Positions 1-9,875 are shown, counted from the stretch's first letter. The stretch: 64,000 bases of DNA from Thalassotalea psychrophila (GCF_031583595.1 NZ_CP134145.1:1550001-1614000); one strand, 5' to 3'. The notes: generated by a model from the letters alone, not told the origin. Made by a program: numbers and translations.

Positions 1-216
1 GGCATGACGACAAAACCTAAAGTATTAGAAACCGAAACATCCGGTGAATATTTAATTAAAGGTATGAACTTTCATATGCCTGGTTGGTGGAAAATAACTT
101 TAGATATTTCTGGTTATGGTAGCCGTGATTTAATACGTATTAATGCTATTGTTGGTGAAGATAATGCTGATGTGGATCATACTCAGCATCAGAATAAAAC
201 CCATAAGCACCATTAA
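1..216 (+). CDS. YtkA/FixH-like domain protein, C-terminal part (5' end outside window)
   Basis: The reading frame is open to the left edge, so this is the 3' part of a longer gene; the ATG at base 4 need not be the real start. The visible 71 residues contain a stretch ending in MPGWWKITLDIS, which resembles the conserved end of YtkA-like/FixH-like immunoglobulin-fold domains found in periplasmic copper or cytochrome-assembly proteins. The tail is histidine rich (DHTQHQNKTHKHH), which would suit metal binding, but this is inference. It ends 13 bases before the next gene, a di-haem peroxidase, so the two are probably co-transcribed. Confidence 0.5.
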   Translation, partial: GMTTKPKVLETETSGEYLIKGMNFHMPGWWKITLDISGYGSRDLIRINAIVGEDNADVDHTQHQNKTHKHH

Positions 217-229
217 GAGTTATTGTAGT

Positions 230-1462
230 ATGCCGTTTATTTCTAAATTAGGTTTTATCTTAATTTGCACCGCTTTATACTCATTTAATTTATGTGCAGA
301 AGGTGGTATTGAGCAAGATGATGTTCAATGGACTAAGAAAGAGTTCGCATTAATTAACTCATTACGCTTGGCGAAACTTCCGAACAACAAACCTTCACTA
401 TCAAACAAATTTGCCGATAATTTAAACGCTATTGAATTAGGTCGAAAAATTTTTCATGATTCTCGCTTTAGTCAAAATAACAACATTAGCTGCTCTACCT
501 GCCATAAAGCGGATTATAACTTTACTGACAATTTAGCCTTAGCGAAAGGACTTAAAAAAACCACACGCCGCTCAATGCCTATTGTTGGCATGGAACATCA
601 AACGTGGTTTTTTTGGGATGGCCGTAAAGATTCATTGTGGTCACAAGCGTTAGGCCCTTTAGAAAATGAGCGTGAACATGGTATTAGCCGTACAGAAGTA
701 TTAAAACTAATTAGGCAATACTATAAAGATGACTATATAGCGATATTCGGCGAACTTCCTGCAGTTAAACCGCAATATGTCCAACAAATCGCTTACCCAA
801 GCAGCGATAATACGTTGGCTAATACCACTTGGCAGACAATTCCGACAGCTCAACAACAAGACATTACGCAAGCTTTCGTAAATATCGGCAAGAGTATTGC
901 GGCTTTTGTGCGAACCATTAAACCACAAAACACCCGTTTTGATGTTTTTGCCGATTCACTAAAAGAAGAAAAATTAAACAACACCATATTGACGAAGCAA
1001 GAACAGCTTGGGCTTAAATTGTTTATTGGCAAAGCGAATTGTATCAACTGCCATAATGGCCCGTTATTTAGTAATGGTGAATTTCATCATGCTGGTGTTA
1101 TTGATAATAAAGAAATTGATCATGGAAGGGGCGCTGTTATTGACACTATTTTAGATGAGGAGTTTAACTGCTACAGTCAATGGAGTGATGCCAACGCTGC
1201 AACAGAATGTCCGCATTTAGATTATCTTGCAATTGACCAGGTTAAATATCAACAAACCTTTAAAACACCCTCGTTAAGAAACGTCGCTATTCGTTCCCCT
1301 TATATGCATGCAGGCCAATTTAATAGCCTGCAAGAAGTGTTAAGGAATTACCGTGATAACGATGGTTCATTACTAAGTGATGAATTACAACACAGCAATT
1401 TGAATGATAATGAATTAGATCAGTTAGAGGCTTTTTTACAGACTTTAACCGAGCTAAATTAG
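230..1462 (+). CDS. Di-haem cytochrome c peroxidase / MauG family protein
   Basis: The 410-residue product has a hydrophobic N-terminal signal segment (about residues 5-22) and two c-type haem motifs, CSTCH at 88-92 and CINCH at 271-275, the layout of bacterial di-haem peroxidases and MauG-like enzymes. These act in the periplasm, reducing peroxide or modifying a protein partner with electrons from small cytochromes. The start at 230 was chosen because it places a signal peptide at the N-terminus; the frame is open to 143, but that extension would overlap the upstream gene. The last ligand region (YMHAGQF) is also family-like. Substrate is not determinable; linkage to the histidine-rich YtkA-like gene suggests a redox or metal-related role. 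Confidence 0.85.
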   Translation: MPFISKLGFILICTALYSFNLCAEGGIEQDDVQWTKKEFALINSLRLAKLPNNKPSLSNKFADNLNAIELGRKIFHDSRFSQNNNISCSTCHKADYNFTDNLALAKGLKKTTRRSMPIVGMEHQTWFFWDGRKDSLWSQALGPLENEREHGISRTEVLKLIRQYYKDDYIAIFGELPAVKPQYVQQIAYPSSDNTLANTTWQTIPTAQQQDITQAFVNIGKSIAAFVRTIKPQNTRFDVFADSLKEEKLNNTILTKQEQLGLKLFIGKANCINCHNGPLFSNGEFHHAGVIDNKEIDHGRGAVIDTILDEEFNCYSQWSDANAATECPHLDYLAIDQVKYQQTFKTPSLRNVAIRSPYMHAGQFNSLQEVLRNYRDNDGSLLSDELQHSNLNDNELDQLEAFLQTLTELN

Positions 1463-1496
1463 CATGTGTAATTAGCAACAAACAAACATTGATCAA

Positions 1497-2759
1497 TTAT
1501 CGATCAAGTCGGTAAGGTGTAGCATCAATTTCAGGTTGTTTACCAATAATAATATCGCCTAACATGCTAGCCGCGCCCATGCCTTGGATCCAACCTAAAT
1601 GTCCTAACCCTGAATTTACATACAGACTGTTAACCTTGGTTGGCCCAATAAACGGGTTGCCATCAAATGACGATGAGCGAAAACCGACCCATGTTTTTTG
1701 TTGATCGCGTTTAAGGTGCGGCACAAGATGAGGCATTGCTTTCTCAACCGTAGCATAAGCTTGATCTTCATAGCTTTTCTTAAAACTATTATCTAAACCA
1801 GCGAACTCAGCACCGCCGCCAATCCGCAACGTGTTGTTATGGTGAATGGGGATTATGCCCATATGTAAACCAATATCAAGCAATACTGATTTTGGTAACT
1901 CAGCATCAACAGGGATTGAAATTGTATAGCCTTTAACAGGACGTACAGGTAAGTTAATTCCTGCTTTTGCTAATATGGCTGGGGCATTGTTACCCAACGC
2001 GACAATAATACGATCAGCTTTGATCACTCCTTGGCTCGTTTGTACCCCAGTAGCACAACCATTCTCAACAATTATTTTTTCTACTTTTACGTTAGTGGTT
2101 ATTTTAGCACCGCGTGATGTGAGTAAGTCGGCAAGTTGTTGACAAAATAAAGGGCATTCTCCGCGAGCGCCATCTGTATATTGGATAACACCAACCAAAT
2201 CATCAGAGCTATGCTCTAGGTGTGGCTCTTTGATTAGTGCCTCTGCTTTATTTAATACTTCGTATTGTAGATCAAATTCTTTTGCAAACTGTTCATGCAT
2301 CGCAATGCAATGATCAAACATTGCTTGATCTCTAAAGACCTGCATAATGCCATTATTTTGAAATTTAATATCAAAGTTATTGTCATTTATAACCTGTCGG
2401 GTTTTATTTTGTGAGTAGGCTGAAAGGCGGTAATTTCCAGCAGCAGACTGAAGAAAGCGTTGATTAGTAGAGCTTCGTAAAAACTTAAGCCCCCAGCAGA
2501 TAAGTGAAGGTAGGGCTTTAGGAAAGATGCGTAGCATAGAGCCTTTTTTACCAAGTAAAGCAGGGATCATGAGCTTTGAAACACCTGGTTGATTGAAAGG
2601 TTCGCATAATTGTGGCGACATTAATCCGCCATTGCCAAAGCTAGTCTCTAAAGCAACGCCGTTACCAGCTTCAAGTATTTCAACGTCGTCACCTTGATCT
2701 TGTTGAACCATTGCACTTGAAAGGCCAGCGATACCAGCCCCGAGAATAAGAGTTTTCAT
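1497..2759 (-). CDS. DadA-type FAD-dependent D-amino acid dehydrogenase
   Basis: The 420-residue protein begins with a Rossmann FAD/NAD motif (GAGIAG at 7-12), followed by the DAO-family pattern with SFGNGG near residue 41, which is typical of DadA-like enzymes that oxidise D-amino acids to 2-oxo acids and pass electrons to the respiratory chain. The C-terminal part (TKVNSLYVNSGLGHLGW) is the usual flavin-binding end. It is clearly paralogous to the second DadA-like gene at 6967. It is divergent from an OruR-like AraC regulator, which may control it. The ribosome site is weak. The exact substrate (D-amino acid, hydroxyproline or sarcosine-like amine) cannot be told from sequence. Confidence 0.85.
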   Translation of the reverse strand: MKTLILGAGIAGLSSAMVQQDQGDDVEILEAGNGVALETSFGNGGLMSPQLCEPFNQPGVSKLMIPALLGKKGSMLRIFPKALPSLICWGLKFLRSSTNQRFLQSAAGNYRLSAYSQNKTRQVINDNNFDIKFQNNGIMQVFRDQAMFDHCIAMHEQFAKEFDLQYEVLNKAEALIKEPHLEHSSDDLVGVIQYTDGARGECPLFCQQLADLLTSRGAKITTNVKVEKIIVENGCATGVQTSQGVIKADRIIVALGNNAPAILAKAGINLPVRPVKGYTISIPVDAELPKSVLLDIGLHMGIIPIHHNNTLRIGGGAEFAGLDNSFKKSYEDQAYATVEKAMPHLVPHLKRDQQKTWVGFRSSSFDGNPFIGPTKVNSLYVNSGLGHLGWIQGMGAASMLGDIIIGKQPEIDATPYRLDR

Positions 2760-2785
2760 TATAATAATCGCTTATTGAGTATGTG

Positions 2786-2835
2786 AACTATTACCACCCA
2801 TCAAAAGAAAGTAGTTCTTTGTGGGTATGATAGTT
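2786..2835. promoter_or_regulatory. Nested inverted repeat in dadA/araC divergent intergenic region
   Basis: AACTATTACCACCCA (2786-2800) and TGGGTATGATAGTT (2822-2835) form an imperfect inverted repeat that encloses a second one, AAAGAA (2804-2809) with TTCTTT (2815-2820). The structure lies 27-76 bases upstream of the leftward dadA-like start and about 190 bases before the rightward araC start. It may be an operator of the AraC protein or a leader hairpin; neither is shown. Confidence 0.4.
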
Positions 2836-3026
2836 ACATTTTGTAATTATTTTTATATCCTGTATGAATTAACAAAATTTTAGTTGTCCTCAACTGAAAT
2901 TTATTTGACTAAACAGGTAATGCTGCAAGTATTGAATAAATAATATTATTATTAGTTGGTAACTATCAGTGTTTTTTGTAAAATTTAACTAATCAAACTA
3001 ACTCTCTAATGGATAAGTAAATAGCG

Positions 3027-4046
3027 ATGAATGGTCTTCCTACAACATCACGCGGTAATGTAATGGCACTTTACCAAGCGCTTGAAAGTTACGGTGTAAA
3101 CCCTGAAGCTATCATTAAAGAAGTTGGTATAGAATTGCCGGAACTCAGCGACAACAATAGAGTTGTAACAGCTGAAATGATGGATAAATTGCTGTACTTG
3201 GCTGTACGATCTACTGGTGATGAGGCCTTTGGTCTGCGCTTTGCCGACTTTATTAAGCCCACGTCTTATCATGCACTTGGTATGGCATTGCTTTACAGTC
3301 CTACATTACGTTCATTTTGCCAGCGCTTAGAGCGGTATTTTGCGATGATCACAACATTGGATATTGTCACCTTTACTGAGAGCAAACAAGGCTGTTATTT
3401 GTCTACTACTGCAGCGAGTGAATATAGTGATATCACTAAACGCTGCCATTCAGATGCGTGGTCTGCCTGGATAGTTAATCTAATTCGATTGATCTATAGT
3501 CAAAATTATTTTCCATCTAAAGTTAGCTTGTTCGCTAATTCTGAGTCTCAACAAGAACGTTATCAACAATTATTTGGTGACCAAATAACATTTTCAGCCT
3601 CTGAGACTCGTATTTATTTTGAACCGAAAACGTTAGATATGCCCCTGCCAACATCTAATGCTGAACTAGCCCGAGCTAATGACAAAGTAGTGATACAGTT
3701 TTTATCTCAACTTAATGAAGCCGATATCGCTGTACAAGTGCAAGCTAAACTAATTGAGCAACTACCATCAGGACAATGTAGTAAAGAAAATATTGCAGAA
3801 CAACTGCATTTAACCGAACGTACTCTCCACAATAAACTTAATGGGGCAGGTACTAGTTACCATAAATTGCTGCTACAAACACGACAGTCTTTAGCGCAAG
3901 AATATATTAAGAGTAATGAAGTATCGCTTAGTGAAATTGCCTATTTACTGGGTTTTACCAGCATTAGCAGTTTTTCTCGAGCATTTAAACAGTGGACAGG
4001 TATATCCCCGCGCAAATATCAAAAACAAGTATTAACTGAGTTTTAA
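3027..4046 (+). CDS. AraC-family regulator with OruR/ArgR-type N-terminal domain
   Basis: The 339-residue protein has an N-terminal 'arabinose-binding-like' domain of the OruR type (about residues 15-200) and a C-terminal AraC/XylS double helix-turn-helix (about 235-335). The second recognition helix region reads SEIAYLLGFTSISSFSRAFKQWTGISP, matching the family signature. Regulators of this subgroup commonly control amino-acid, ornithine or amine catabolism. It is transcribed away from the DadA-like dehydrogenase at 1497-2759 and precedes a TonB receptor gene, so it is likely the local activator. The start has a GGATAAG ribosome site about nine bases upstream. Confidence 0.9.
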   Translation: MNGLPTTSRGNVMALYQALESYGVNPEAIIKEVGIELPELSDNNRVVTAEMMDKLLYLAVRSTGDEAFGLRFADFIKPTSYHALGMALLYSPTLRSFCQRLERYFAMITTLDIVTFTESKQGCYLSTTAASEYSDITKRCHSDAWSAWIVNLIRLIYSQNYFPSKVSLFANSESQQERYQQLFGDQITFSASETRIYFEPKTLDMPLPTSNAELARANDKVVIQFLSQLNEADIAVQVQAKLIEQLPSGQCSKENIAEQLHLTERTLHNKLNGAGTSYHKLLLQTRQSLAQEYIKSNEVSLSEIAYLLGFTSISSFSRAFKQWTGISPRKYQKQVLTEF

Positions 4047-4422
4047 TCGGTTCTATTTCGTATTCTTTGTTTATATTAATACTGCTGTAATTGTGTTTTC
4101 TTTTTAAGCTTTGTAATAACACTTAAACGTTACCTATAACTCAAAAGTTCAGTTTACATCTTTATATTTACATCTTAATAAGTTCAACTCAGTAATGTTT
4201 GCGGTAGTCATTGCGATCGCTTTATGTTTATATGTTTTGCGGTGTTCGTTGGTGAGTCTGGCTCATCATTTTTCAATTATTGCAGTTTAAAAGGTTGGTT
4301 TTGCTAAATATGCTACTATGAATTATGTGTGAATGATTTAGTTTTATATCGTCCAATTAAATAAAACAAAATAAAACAAAATAAAACAATAATAAAAACT
4401 AAACCATACATAAGGGTGAGAG
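4047..4422. other. Intergenic region upstream of first TonB receptor
   Basis: This 376-base stretch carries no convincing gene. It holds three perfect copies of a ten-base unit, ATAAAACAAA/T (4361-4370, 4371-4380, 4381-4390), just before the ribosome site (about 4411-4418) of the receptor gene. The region must hold the receptor promoter, but no strong -35/-10 pair was recognised. Confidence 0.6.
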
Positions 4423-6756
4423 ATGAAACTAAAGTTAAATACAATTACACGCTGTTTAGGTGCCATGTCGCTTACGGTGGCGTTAAGTTATCCAGTACAA
4501 GCTGCAGAAGTCGCTAGTGAAGAAAATGCAGGTTTAGAGCATATTACGGTGACCTCTACCAAGCGTACTCAATCAATTAAAGACATTCCTATGTCTATTC
4601 ATGCAATTTCGGGTGATGATTTAAAAAACGAATCAATTTCAGGTTTGGCTGATTTGTCTGGTTCTGTTCCAAACCTGATCATTACTGAAACGTTGGGTAC
4701 TACCAATGTTAATATTCGTGGTATGGGAACGGGTAACGATGCATCCTTTGAACAATCAACGAGTTTGTTTATTGATGGTATTTATATGCCTCGTTCACGT
4801 CAATACCGTGCACCATTTATGGATGTTGAGCGTGTAGAAGTATTACGTGGCACGCAAGCAGTATTATTTGGTTTAAACTCAACTGCAGGTGCTATTAGTG
4901 TTGTGTCTAAAACTTCAGCACCTGAAGATGATTTTGAAGCAAGTTTATCGGTTGATCACGAGTTTGAATATGGTGAAACAACAACTGGTCTAACTATTGG
5001 ATCTGGTGTAACTGACACGTTAGGCTTACGTTTAGCTGTGCAAAATGTTACTTCAGATGGTATGGGTGTAAACACTTATACAGGCAAAGACATCAATGAA
5101 AAAGATGAAACTGTTGTCCGTTTAACTTCTGTTTGGCAACCAACTGATGACTTAACAATTACGGCAAAAGTTGATCAAGCTGAATTCGACATTACGGGGA
5201 ATTTACATAGAACGTTTACTGAGAAAGGTGACTATACTTACGATGTTGACTTTGATGCTAGTACTTTACCGCTGTTAACGCCAAATGAATTATCTAAACT
5301 CAAGCATCAAGGTGATGAACCCGGAATCGATCATGAGTCAACTAATGTAGCCATTGATATCTCTTATGATCTGAATGACTATACATTATCAGCGATATTT
5401 GGCTACTCTGAATTTGATAATGTTCAGCAATTAGATCTTGATGGCTCATCAAGTTGGATTATTGGGCCGTTGTTAGGTTTGCCAGCCGATCCTGGCACGG
5501 CTTCTATTGACAACTTAGTAAGTGAAGACTATGAACAAACAAGTTTTGAATTACGTCTTGCTTCCCCTGTATCTGATAGCTTTAACTATATTGTTGGCCT
5601 GTACTATCAAGATTCTACCTTAGATCGTCGCAGTGCTAACATAGTAAATACTCATTACCTATATCCTGTATTTACTGGCGGTGCAGTTAATGCTTCTCAT
5701 GAATGGACAGAAATTAATTTAGATCAAAACACTGAGGCGATGTCTGCTTTTGCAAACGCGACTTGGTCGTTTACTGATGATATGCGACTTACTTTTGGAG
5801 CTCGTTACATCACTGAAGATAAAGACCAATTACGTGAAGCGCAAAACATGATAAAAATGGGCGATGTTTGGGTTCCAGTTCCAGGACTTTTACTGTTCAC
5901 TGCCACGTTTGACGGTTTAGAGCAAGATAGAACTTCTGATAACATTATGCCAGAAGCAATGTTTCAGTGGGATGCAAACGATGACACTATGTTTTATGCT
6001 AAAGCAGGCACCAGTGCTAAAAGTGGTGGTTTTGCAGCGTCATTACAAATTGTAGACCCTGATGTACTTGAATACGATGATGAAGAAGCATTTGGTTTAG
6101 AAGCAGGTGTTAAAGGTAGTTTTTCCGAAAACATGGGCGATTACACTATTGCTTTATTTAGAACTGAATATGATGATTTACAAGTAAATACGTATGATGA
6201 AGCGGGTCAATCTACTATTCAAAATGCGGCTACATCAATTTCACAAGGTCTTGAAGCGGAAGTTCGCTTTATGATGAATGATTACATCATGGTAGGTGGT
6301 TCATTTGCTTATTTAAGTGCTGAATATGATGAGTTTACTACTGGCCCATGTAATGAACAAGAAACAATCGCTTCTGGTGGTACATGTACATCGTCAGATA
6401 AGTCTGGTGAGACTATGCCATATGCGCCAGAGCTTTCAGCAAAAGTTTACGCCGATATAGTGTACCCAATGTTTGATAGTCTTGATTTTACCGCAGGTGT
6501 GAGTCTTCAATACAGTGATGAATTTTATACAGAAGGTTCATTAGATGAAATGGGGTTACAAGAGTCGTTTCATAAAATCAATGCTCGAATTGGTGTTAAA
6601 TCGACTGATGATGTATGGGATGTACAATTAATAGGTAAAAACTTAAATGATGAAATGACTTTAGGTAGCTACCAGTTCTTTGCAGGTCAACGAATTGCAA
6701 CTTACGCAAACCCTATGACTGTTAACTTACAAGCAACTTACCGCTTTGGTGGTTAA
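4423..6756 (+). CDS. TonB-dependent outer-membrane receptor (substrate unknown)
   Basis: The 777-residue product has a signal peptide with likely cleavage after about residue 27 (QA|AEV), a TonB-box-like segment (HITVTS near 40-45), a plug domain (LSGSVPNLIIT through EVLRGTQAVLFGLNSTAGAIS), and a long beta-barrel ending in YRFGG. Such receptors move scarce ligands across the outer membrane using TonB energy. It is clearly paralogous to the receptor at 15530, sharing MPRSRQ, EVLRG and LFGLNSTAGAIS. Placement between an AraC regulator and DadA-like genes suggests uptake of an amino-acid-derived compound or peptide rather than iron; that is inference. A terminator follows directly. Confidence 0.9.
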   Translation: MKLKLNTITRCLGAMSLTVALSYPVQAAEVASEENAGLEHITVTSTKRTQSIKDIPMSIHAISGDDLKNESISGLADLSGSVPNLIITETLGTTNVNIRGMGTGNDASFEQSTSLFIDGIYMPRSRQYRAPFMDVERVEVLRGTQAVLFGLNSTAGAISVVSKTSAPEDDFEASLSVDHEFEYGETTTGLTIGSGVTDTLGLRLAVQNVTSDGMGVNTYTGKDINEKDETVVRLTSVWQPTDDLTITAKVDQAEFDITGNLHRTFTEKGDYTYDVDFDASTLPLLTPNELSKLKHQGDEPGIDHESTNVAIDISYDLNDYTLSAIFGYSEFDNVQQLDLDGSSSWIIGPLLGLPADPGTASIDNLVSEDYEQTSFELRLASPVSDSFNYIVGLYYQDSTLDRRSANIVNTHYLYPVFTGGAVNASHEWTEINLDQNTEAMSAFANATWSFTDDMRLTFGARYITEDKDQLREAQNMIKMGDVWVPVPGLLLFTATFDGLEQDRTSDNIMPEAMFQWDANDDTMFYAKAGTSAKSGGFAASLQIVDPDVLEYDDEEAFGLEAGVKGSFSENMGDYTIALFRTEYDDLQVNTYDEAGQSTIQNAATSISQGLEAEVRFMMNDYIMVGGSFAYLSAEYDEFTTGPCNEQETIASGGTCTSSDKSGETMPYAPELSAKVYADIVYPMFDSLDFTAGVSLQYSDEFYTEGSLDEMGLQESFHKINARIGVKSTDDVWDVQLIGKNLNDEMTLGSYQFFAGQRIATYANPMTVNLQATYRFGG

Positions 6757-6786
6757 TTGCTAATAAGTAAATAACTAGAAAAATCC

Positions 6787-6820
6787 AGGTAGAGAAGCAA
6801 TGTGTTTCTCTGCCTTTTTT
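6787..6820 (+). terminator. Rho-independent terminator after TonB receptor
   Basis: GGTAGAGAAG (6788-6797) pairs with TTTCTCTGCC (6805-6814), allowing G-T pairs, around a seven-base loop and is followed by a run of six T. It separates the receptor from the next DadA-like gene. Confidence 0.8.
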
Positions 6821-6966
6821 ATTACCTAGAATTTTTCAAAGAAGGTTATTTTAGTTAAGTTATTTTATCTATTTTTATTGAAGTAAGATAACTTACCTAA
6901 GATGACATTTATTTTTCAATCATTCTTATAAATTAATGTAGATAGAAAACAATAAAAGAGTAAATT

Positions 6967-8232
6967 ATGCACGTAGTAGTTATCGGCGCTGGTGTTCAAG
7001 GGATTAACACCGCATATTATTTAAATCAGTTAGGTGCAGAAGTTATAGTTGTTGATAGTGCTTCTGGTCCTGCTATGCAATGTAGCTTTGGCAATGGTGG
7101 TGGTATAACGCCATCGGCTGTTGATCCTTGGAATGCTCCTGGTCTTGTTCAAATGCTGCTTAAATATATCGGCCGAAAAGACTCACCATTATTATTTCGT
7201 TTAAAAGCATTACCAGGGCTGACAACTTGGGGACTAAAATTTTTAAAATATGCGACCATGGAAAAATATATCAAGTCGAATCAAATAAATGGTCAATTAG
7301 CTAATTACTCCGTAGATTTATTAAATGATATTCGTCAAGACACTGAAATTGATTATGGCTTCAATAATAATGGCACCATAAAAATTTTTCGTGATCAACA
7401 ATCTTTTGATCAGCACGTTGAATTATCACAAACGTTAAAAGAATTAGGCAATGCCGACTTTGAAAGTCTTGATGTTAAACAGACTATTCAATTAGAGCCT
7501 GCACTTGCTGGCATTTCAGATAAAATTAGTGGCGGCATTTATTATAATTCTGACGAAGCTGGTAACTCACACATTTATTGTCAGCAAATGAAAGCAGTTC
7601 TTGAACAACGTGGCGTTAACTTTTTATTTAATACGCCAGTAAAATCACTGCAAAAATCAAATCAACATTTCTTCGTTAGTGTTGCTAACAAGCAAGCTAT
7701 AAAGGCTGATAAAGTTGTTATATGTGCAGGGGCAAAGTCACCAAGTTTAGTAAAACCTTTCGGCATTAATTTGCCTGTTAAGCCAGCTAAAGGCTATTCA
7801 TTATCTATCCCTATGAACGGTTGGAATAATAAACCAACGCATTTAATTGCTGACATGAGCCTTCATGCTGGTATTAACCCTTTAAATAATATTTTAAGAG
7901 TTGCTGGTACCGCTGAATTTGCTGGCTTTAATGGTGAGATTTCAGCCGATAGAATTGATAACTTAATTGGTTTAGTTGACTCTGTTTATCCGGAATTTGC
8001 AGCAACAATGGATAGGACTAATTTGAACCCTTGGGCAGGTTTTAGACCTATGAGCTGTGACGGAAAAGCAATTCTTGGTAAAACAAAAGTTGATGGATTA
8101 TATTTAAATACTGGTCAAGGCCAAATAGGGTGGACCACATCTACCGCATCTTCGCAATTAGTTGCAAATGAGATATTTGATCTGCAAAATAAAATAGATA
8201 TTAACCAGTATTCAATCAATCGATTTAATTAA
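6967..8232 (+). CDS. Second DadA-type FAD-dependent amino acid dehydrogenase
   Basis: This 421-residue protein starts with GAGVQG (7-12), the FAD-binding Rossmann motif, and continues with CSFGNGGG and the DAO fold seen in the paralogue at 1497. Motifs such as PVKPAKGYSLSIP and LYLNTGQGQIGWT match DadA-like C-terminal halves. It likely oxidises a D-amino acid or related amine at the inner membrane. Two different DadA-like genes 4 kb apart suggest distinct substrates or stereochemistry from a mixed compound. Its stop codon overlaps the stop of the leftward GYD-like gene by four bases. Confidence 0.85.
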   Translation: MHVVVIGAGVQGINTAYYLNQLGAEVIVVDSASGPAMQCSFGNGGGITPSAVDPWNAPGLVQMLLKYIGRKDSPLLFRLKALPGLTTWGLKFLKYATMEKYIKSNQINGQLANYSVDLLNDIRQDTEIDYGFNNNGTIKIFRDQQSFDQHVELSQTLKELGNADFESLDVKQTIQLEPALAGISDKISGGIYYNSDEAGNSHIYCQQMKAVLEQRGVNFLFNTPVKSLQKSNQHFFVSVANKQAIKADKVVICAGAKSPSLVKPFGINLPVKPAKGYSLSIPMNGWNNKPTHLIADMSLHAGINPLNNILRVAGTAEFAGFNGEISADRIDNLIGLVDSVYPEFAATMDRTNLNPWAGFRPMSCDGKAILGKTKVDGLYLNTGQGQIGWTTSTASSQLVANEIFDLQNKIDINQYSINRFN

Positions 8233-8654
8233 GCGTTGCCACCAATTTTGACTGCATTAATTTGCTTAAATACATCTTGTGCTTGTTTAGTTGTCATAAT
8301 TGGCACAAATTGAATATCTTCCATTACACCTTGCATAGTACGGGTAAATACAATGCGAGCAACATCAGTATGCTTAGGAAATGCGACAATTGCGTAGTTT
8401 TTTGATTCAGTAACGCCAAGGTAAAAACCTATAAATTTACCACCCATGGCTTCAATACCAGCCTTGCCTGCAGGGCCCATGTCTATTTCATTTTGGATGA
8501 TAGGAGTCCAACCTTGAGTGTTGGGCTTACCGATCATTAAATAATATTGCAAGTTATCCTGTTTTTCTTCTGTAGTATTCGCTTGTACCGCAAAAGTCAT
8601 AGAAATCATGATAGTTAAAACTAAAGATACACGAGTAAATAATTTATTGAACAT
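8229..8654 (-). CDS. Secreted GYD-domain-like small protein
   Basis: The 141-residue product has a clear signal peptide (about residues 1-25, cleavage near VQA|NTT). The mature part resembles GYD-domain/dimeric alpha-beta barrel proteins: YYLMIGKPNTQGW, a KAGIEAMGGKFIGFYLGVT segment and YAIVAFPKHTDVARI. GYD proteins are normally cytoplasmic and poorly understood; an exported version is less usual. It sits convergent with the second DadA-like gene in the catabolic cluster, so a role in binding or isomerising an intermediate is possible but unsupported. Confidence 0.6.
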   Translation of the reverse strand: MFNKLFTRVSLVLTIMISMTFAVQANTTEEKQDNLQYYLMIGKPNTQGWTPIIQNEIDMGPAGKAGIEAMGGKFIGFYLGVTESKNYAIVAFPKHTDVARIVFTRTMQGVMEDIQFVPIMTTKQAQDVFKQINAVKIGGNA

Positions 8655-8885
8655 AATAACACCTCAAAAATATAAAAAGTTGTCTAACGCTAAAATCAAA
8701 TAAGCCGTTAATAGGAGGTAATTATGCATCATTGAAAAAAGTGTTATGTGCCTTGCAGCACATAAGACAGTAATTATGGCGTCTATTAACTTATAGTATT
8801 CATGCGAGTATAATTTTAGTAATACCACATAAGTTAATATTCATCATTTTAATCACGTACTTATACTCGTCACTTTGTTATACCA

Positions 8886-9875
8886 TTAACTAATTTTTTT
8901 GAATTGTTTAGGTGTTTGTCCACACTGCAGCTTAAATGCCCGGTAAAAATTAGCGACATTGCTATAGCCCAAATGTTTGCTGATTTCTTCATTGCTAAAT
9001 ATTGATTTTTTCAGCATTGTTTTTGCCAAAGAATGTTTGTGCTCATTAATTAAATAGTTGAGGGTAGTGCTATATTGCTTCAGTCGACGTTGTAATTTTC
9101 GCTCTGGTATATTTAATACTTTTGCAATTGTTGTTGCGTTTAAATCTTCATCAAAATAGCCTTGCTTCATTAATACTTCAATAATATTGATAAAGCCATG
9201 TGGTATGACTTTTTCTAATTTATCGACTGTACTCGTTTCTATTTTTTGGAAACTTGGTTTGGCCGTAAGTAGTGCCTTTTCAACAGCAATGACAGTATAA
9301 GGTTGATTGGTTTTTAGTGTCGACTTTGTTAACCCTGTTGCGTATTCCAGACCTTCGGCCAATTTGTCTTGAATGTGCAGGTGTTGTGGGTACCATTTAT
9401 CTCCAGTATAAATTTTTATTATTTCAATGATGAATCCGATTATATGTTGCTCTACCTGCCACTTACCAAACTCAATGCCAGGTGTTCCTTGCCGGCAAAC
9501 CCAAATAAAATTATCGTCTTGTTCTAACCAATAATTTAGGTAGTTGGTGTGGGTATTAATATTCTTTATGAATGTATTTAAAGCTAGTTGTAGATTTTCT
9601 GCATGACATAAATGTGCGCCAAATACACCATATTTATCAAGGCTTAGTTGTTCGCTAATATAAAAACCTAAATGCGGCATAGCTAACTCTTTTGCTGCTA
9701 TCTCCAACAGTTTCCATACTGGCGCTTCCAATACAAGTTTGTGTTCTGATTCTATTTTATTCTGGTTTAAGCCGACTTGTTGTAAAAGCTTATTGGTATC
9801 TATTTTTAATTTCTCTAGAATTTTAATTATTGGCTTTATATGGGCGGCGCGAACGACAAATATATTTGCTTGCAT
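8886..9875 (-). CDS. AraC-family regulator
   Basis: The 329-residue protein has a long N-terminal ligand or dimer domain of the OruR-like type and a C-terminal AraC double helix-turn-helix (NEEISKHLGYSNVANFYRAFKLQCGQTPKQF). It is paralogous to the regulator at 32417: both share a ...GTPGIE.G.WQ.E... segment around residue 130 and the same length. It is divergent from the D-aminoacylase-family gene at 10046, with 170 bases between starts that contain the inverted repeat AACTA-CTA-TAGTT (9974-9986). It most likely controls that gene. The paralogue is also divergent from an amidohydrolase gene, which strengthens the pairing. Confidence 0.88.
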   Translation of the reverse strand: MQANIFVVRAAHIKPIIKILEKLKIDTNKLLQQVGLNQNKIESEHKLVLEAPVWKLLEIAAKELAMPHLGFYISEQLSLDKYGVFGAHLCHAENLQLALNTFIKNINTHTNYLNYWLEQDDNFIWVCRQGTPGIEFGKWQVEQHIIGFIIEIIKIYTGDKWYPQHLHIQDKLAEGLEYATGLTKSTLKTNQPYTVIAVEKALLTAKPSFQKIETSTVDKLEKVIPHGFINIIEVLMKQGYFDEDLNATTIAKVLNIPERKLQRRLKQYSTTLNYLINEHKHSLAKTMLKKSIFSNEEISKHLGYSNVANFYRAFKLQCGQTPKQFKKIS

